Source of the DNA: Xylaria sp. FL1777
Lineage: Eukaryota > Ascomycota > Sordariomycetes > Xylariales > Xylariaceae
NCBI GenBank assembly: GCA_022578965.1
Contig: MU400843.1
Location: 1-32,571, forward strand
Length of the DNA stretch: 32,571 nucleotides
Direction of reading: 5' to 3'
Positions 31,541-32,571 of this stretch are shown piece by piece; the stretch's first letter is position 1; each line of letters starts with the position of its first letter. The notes beneath the pieces are model-generated. The model saw only the letters and a program-made list of their open reading frames with translations, was not told the origin of the DNA and did no database searches. A program made the position numbers and the translations under genes.

Positions 31541-32571
31541 TTCATGGTTTTTTTTGTTTTTTAGTAGTTGTTTGCTGTTTATAAATAACTTTATGCAAAA
31601 ATATGCTTATATTTTTGTTTATTAATATATTATATAAGATTTATACTATTAGTAATAGTTTTATTTAATTGTTTTATTAATAGTTAATATAACTTTATAA
31701 ATATTATTTTAGTATTTAGTTTAGTTTTTTTGTTTGTTTATTTGTTTATAAGTAATAAGCAATTAAAAACTTTAGTTTAATATTAATAAATTTAAAAAAA
31801 CTAGTTTTAAACTTAAAAATAAACAATTTATTTTAGTTTAAAACAATTTTTTTTAGTAGTTTATGCTTATTTAAATATTAACGTATAAAAGCATATATAA
31901 GTTGTTTAACTGTTATATTTTCTTTAAACAATAAAAAGTAAGCATATTTAGTAAGTTTATTAATAATAATTTATATTTTATTATATTATATTTTTATAAT
32001 TAAATTAGTTAATAAAAATAATACTATAATAAAATTTCAAGCAATAATATGTTATACTTATTTAAATATTTATATAAGTTATAGCAGTTTATAAAGCTTA
32101 TATTAAGCTGCTTTAGCTTTATTGCAAATATTGCACTTTTTTATAATAGATTTAACTATATTTTATAGTTTTAAAAAATTGTATTTTTTTTATAGTTGTT
32201 TAATTGTTTTTGTTGCTTTTTAGTGTTTATATAATAAGTATTTATAAAATTTTTTAATAAATTTATTTTGTAAGAATTCCAGTAAATAAATCTTATATTT
32301 ATACATTAGCTTGTTATTTTTTAATTTTTTATGCTTTTATAGCTATACTAACTTTTTTAAGTTATAAGCTTATTATAGCTATATATCCGTAAGGTTTTTA
32401 AGTATAATTTTAACTTTTAAGCTTTTATTTTTTTAAGAATATAATATTTAAATGTTTTTTTTTAAAACTTTAAATCCTTTTTAACTTTATTAACTAAGTA
32501 TGTTTGCTTAAATGTTTTTTTTTCTTTTAATATAACATATTTTAAAGTTAAACTTAAAAAAAAAAACTATT
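31541..32571 (-). pseudogene. pol: Integrase fragment of the outer element, runs off the window
   Basis: The minus strand matches 28,756-29,786 of the inner copy over its full 1,031 bp with no net length change. It covers the end of RNase H, the integrase zinc finger and the catalytic core, and is cut at the point equivalent to 29,787 by the inner insertion. The second catalytic aspartate is N in this copy too. The first 60 bases next to the junction keep G and C (TTCATGG, GTTTGCTGTTT) that the inner copy has lost. Confidence 0.85.

Larger units (their letters stand above)
22082..32571 (-). mobile_element. Outer Ty3/Gypsy chromovirus, interrupted and incomplete
   Basis: Minus-strand element whose integrase (31,541-32,571) and pol tail to 3' LTR (23,838-22,082) are separated by the inserted inner copy. 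Its parts align base for base with the inner element: 31,541-32,571 matches 29,786-28,756 (both 1,031 bp, including an 11-base homopolymer at the far end), and 23,833-23,416 matches 29,792-30,209 without net length change. In the first 88 positions after the insertion point, 12 differences are all transitions. The 5' LTR, gag and reverse transcriptase should lie beyond the right edge of the window. Confidence 0.85.

Noticed and set aside
1..32571. Fungal mitochondrial, apicomplexan or gut-fungus intergenic origin
   Set aside because: No mitochondrial gene, tRNA or GC cluster is present, and a nested chromovirus with transition-only divergence is a nuclear repeat signature. Organisms with generally low GC would not show barely mutated LTR edges next to fully mutated ones.

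Overview
The window is an extremely AT-rich, gene-free transposon graveyard, most likely from a heterochromatic (RIP-type) isochore of a filamentous fungus. I find no intact gene, tRNA, rRNA or CRISPR array. Five 60-base lines counted by eye inside the right-hand element hold 35 G+C in 300 bases. The recognisable coding sequence consists of retroelement relics, and copies of one element differ by transitions. That combination points to homology-dependent C-to-T mutation of repeats (RIP or a relative). The fungal assignment is inference from the chromovirus-type Ty3/Gypsy element, the LINE tail and this mutation style.

Right third (22,082-32,571): two copies of one Ty3/Gypsy chromovirus family, one inserted inside the other in opposite orientation. 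The inner copy is complete in layout: 5' LTR 23,839-24,332, gag relic, pol relic (reverse transcriptase, RNase H, integrase, chromodomain), a hairpin plus polypurine tract, and 3' LTR 31,042-31,535. Both LTRs are 494 bp and are flanked by a 5-bp duplication (tttta/ttcta). The outer copy lies on the minus strand. Its integrase fills 31,541-32,571 and runs off the window; its pol tail, chromodomain, 3' noncoding part, polypurine tract and 3' LTR lie at 23,838-22,082. The inner copy carries the uninterrupted version of the outer copy's insertion site, which proves the nesting and the duplication length.

Left two thirds (1-22,000): heavily decayed DNA with few readable relics. These are a probable LINE (Tad1-like) C-terminus at 15,600-15,975, four unidentified open-frame relics (1,520-1,900 minus; 2,720-3,004 minus; 10,815-11,563 plus; 17,485-18,090 plus), several tandem and direct repeat blocks, T and TA tracts, and hairpins.

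The most interesting signal is mutational. Inside the nested element almost every surviving C is preceded by A or G, and almost every surviving G is followed by C or T. TpC/GpA and CpC/GpG are practically gone, while CpA is only partly depleted. This 5'-pyrimidine context differs from the CpA-centred signature usually described for RIP. Mutation is lighter within about 100 bp of the insertion junctions and in a short island at about 21,880-22,104.
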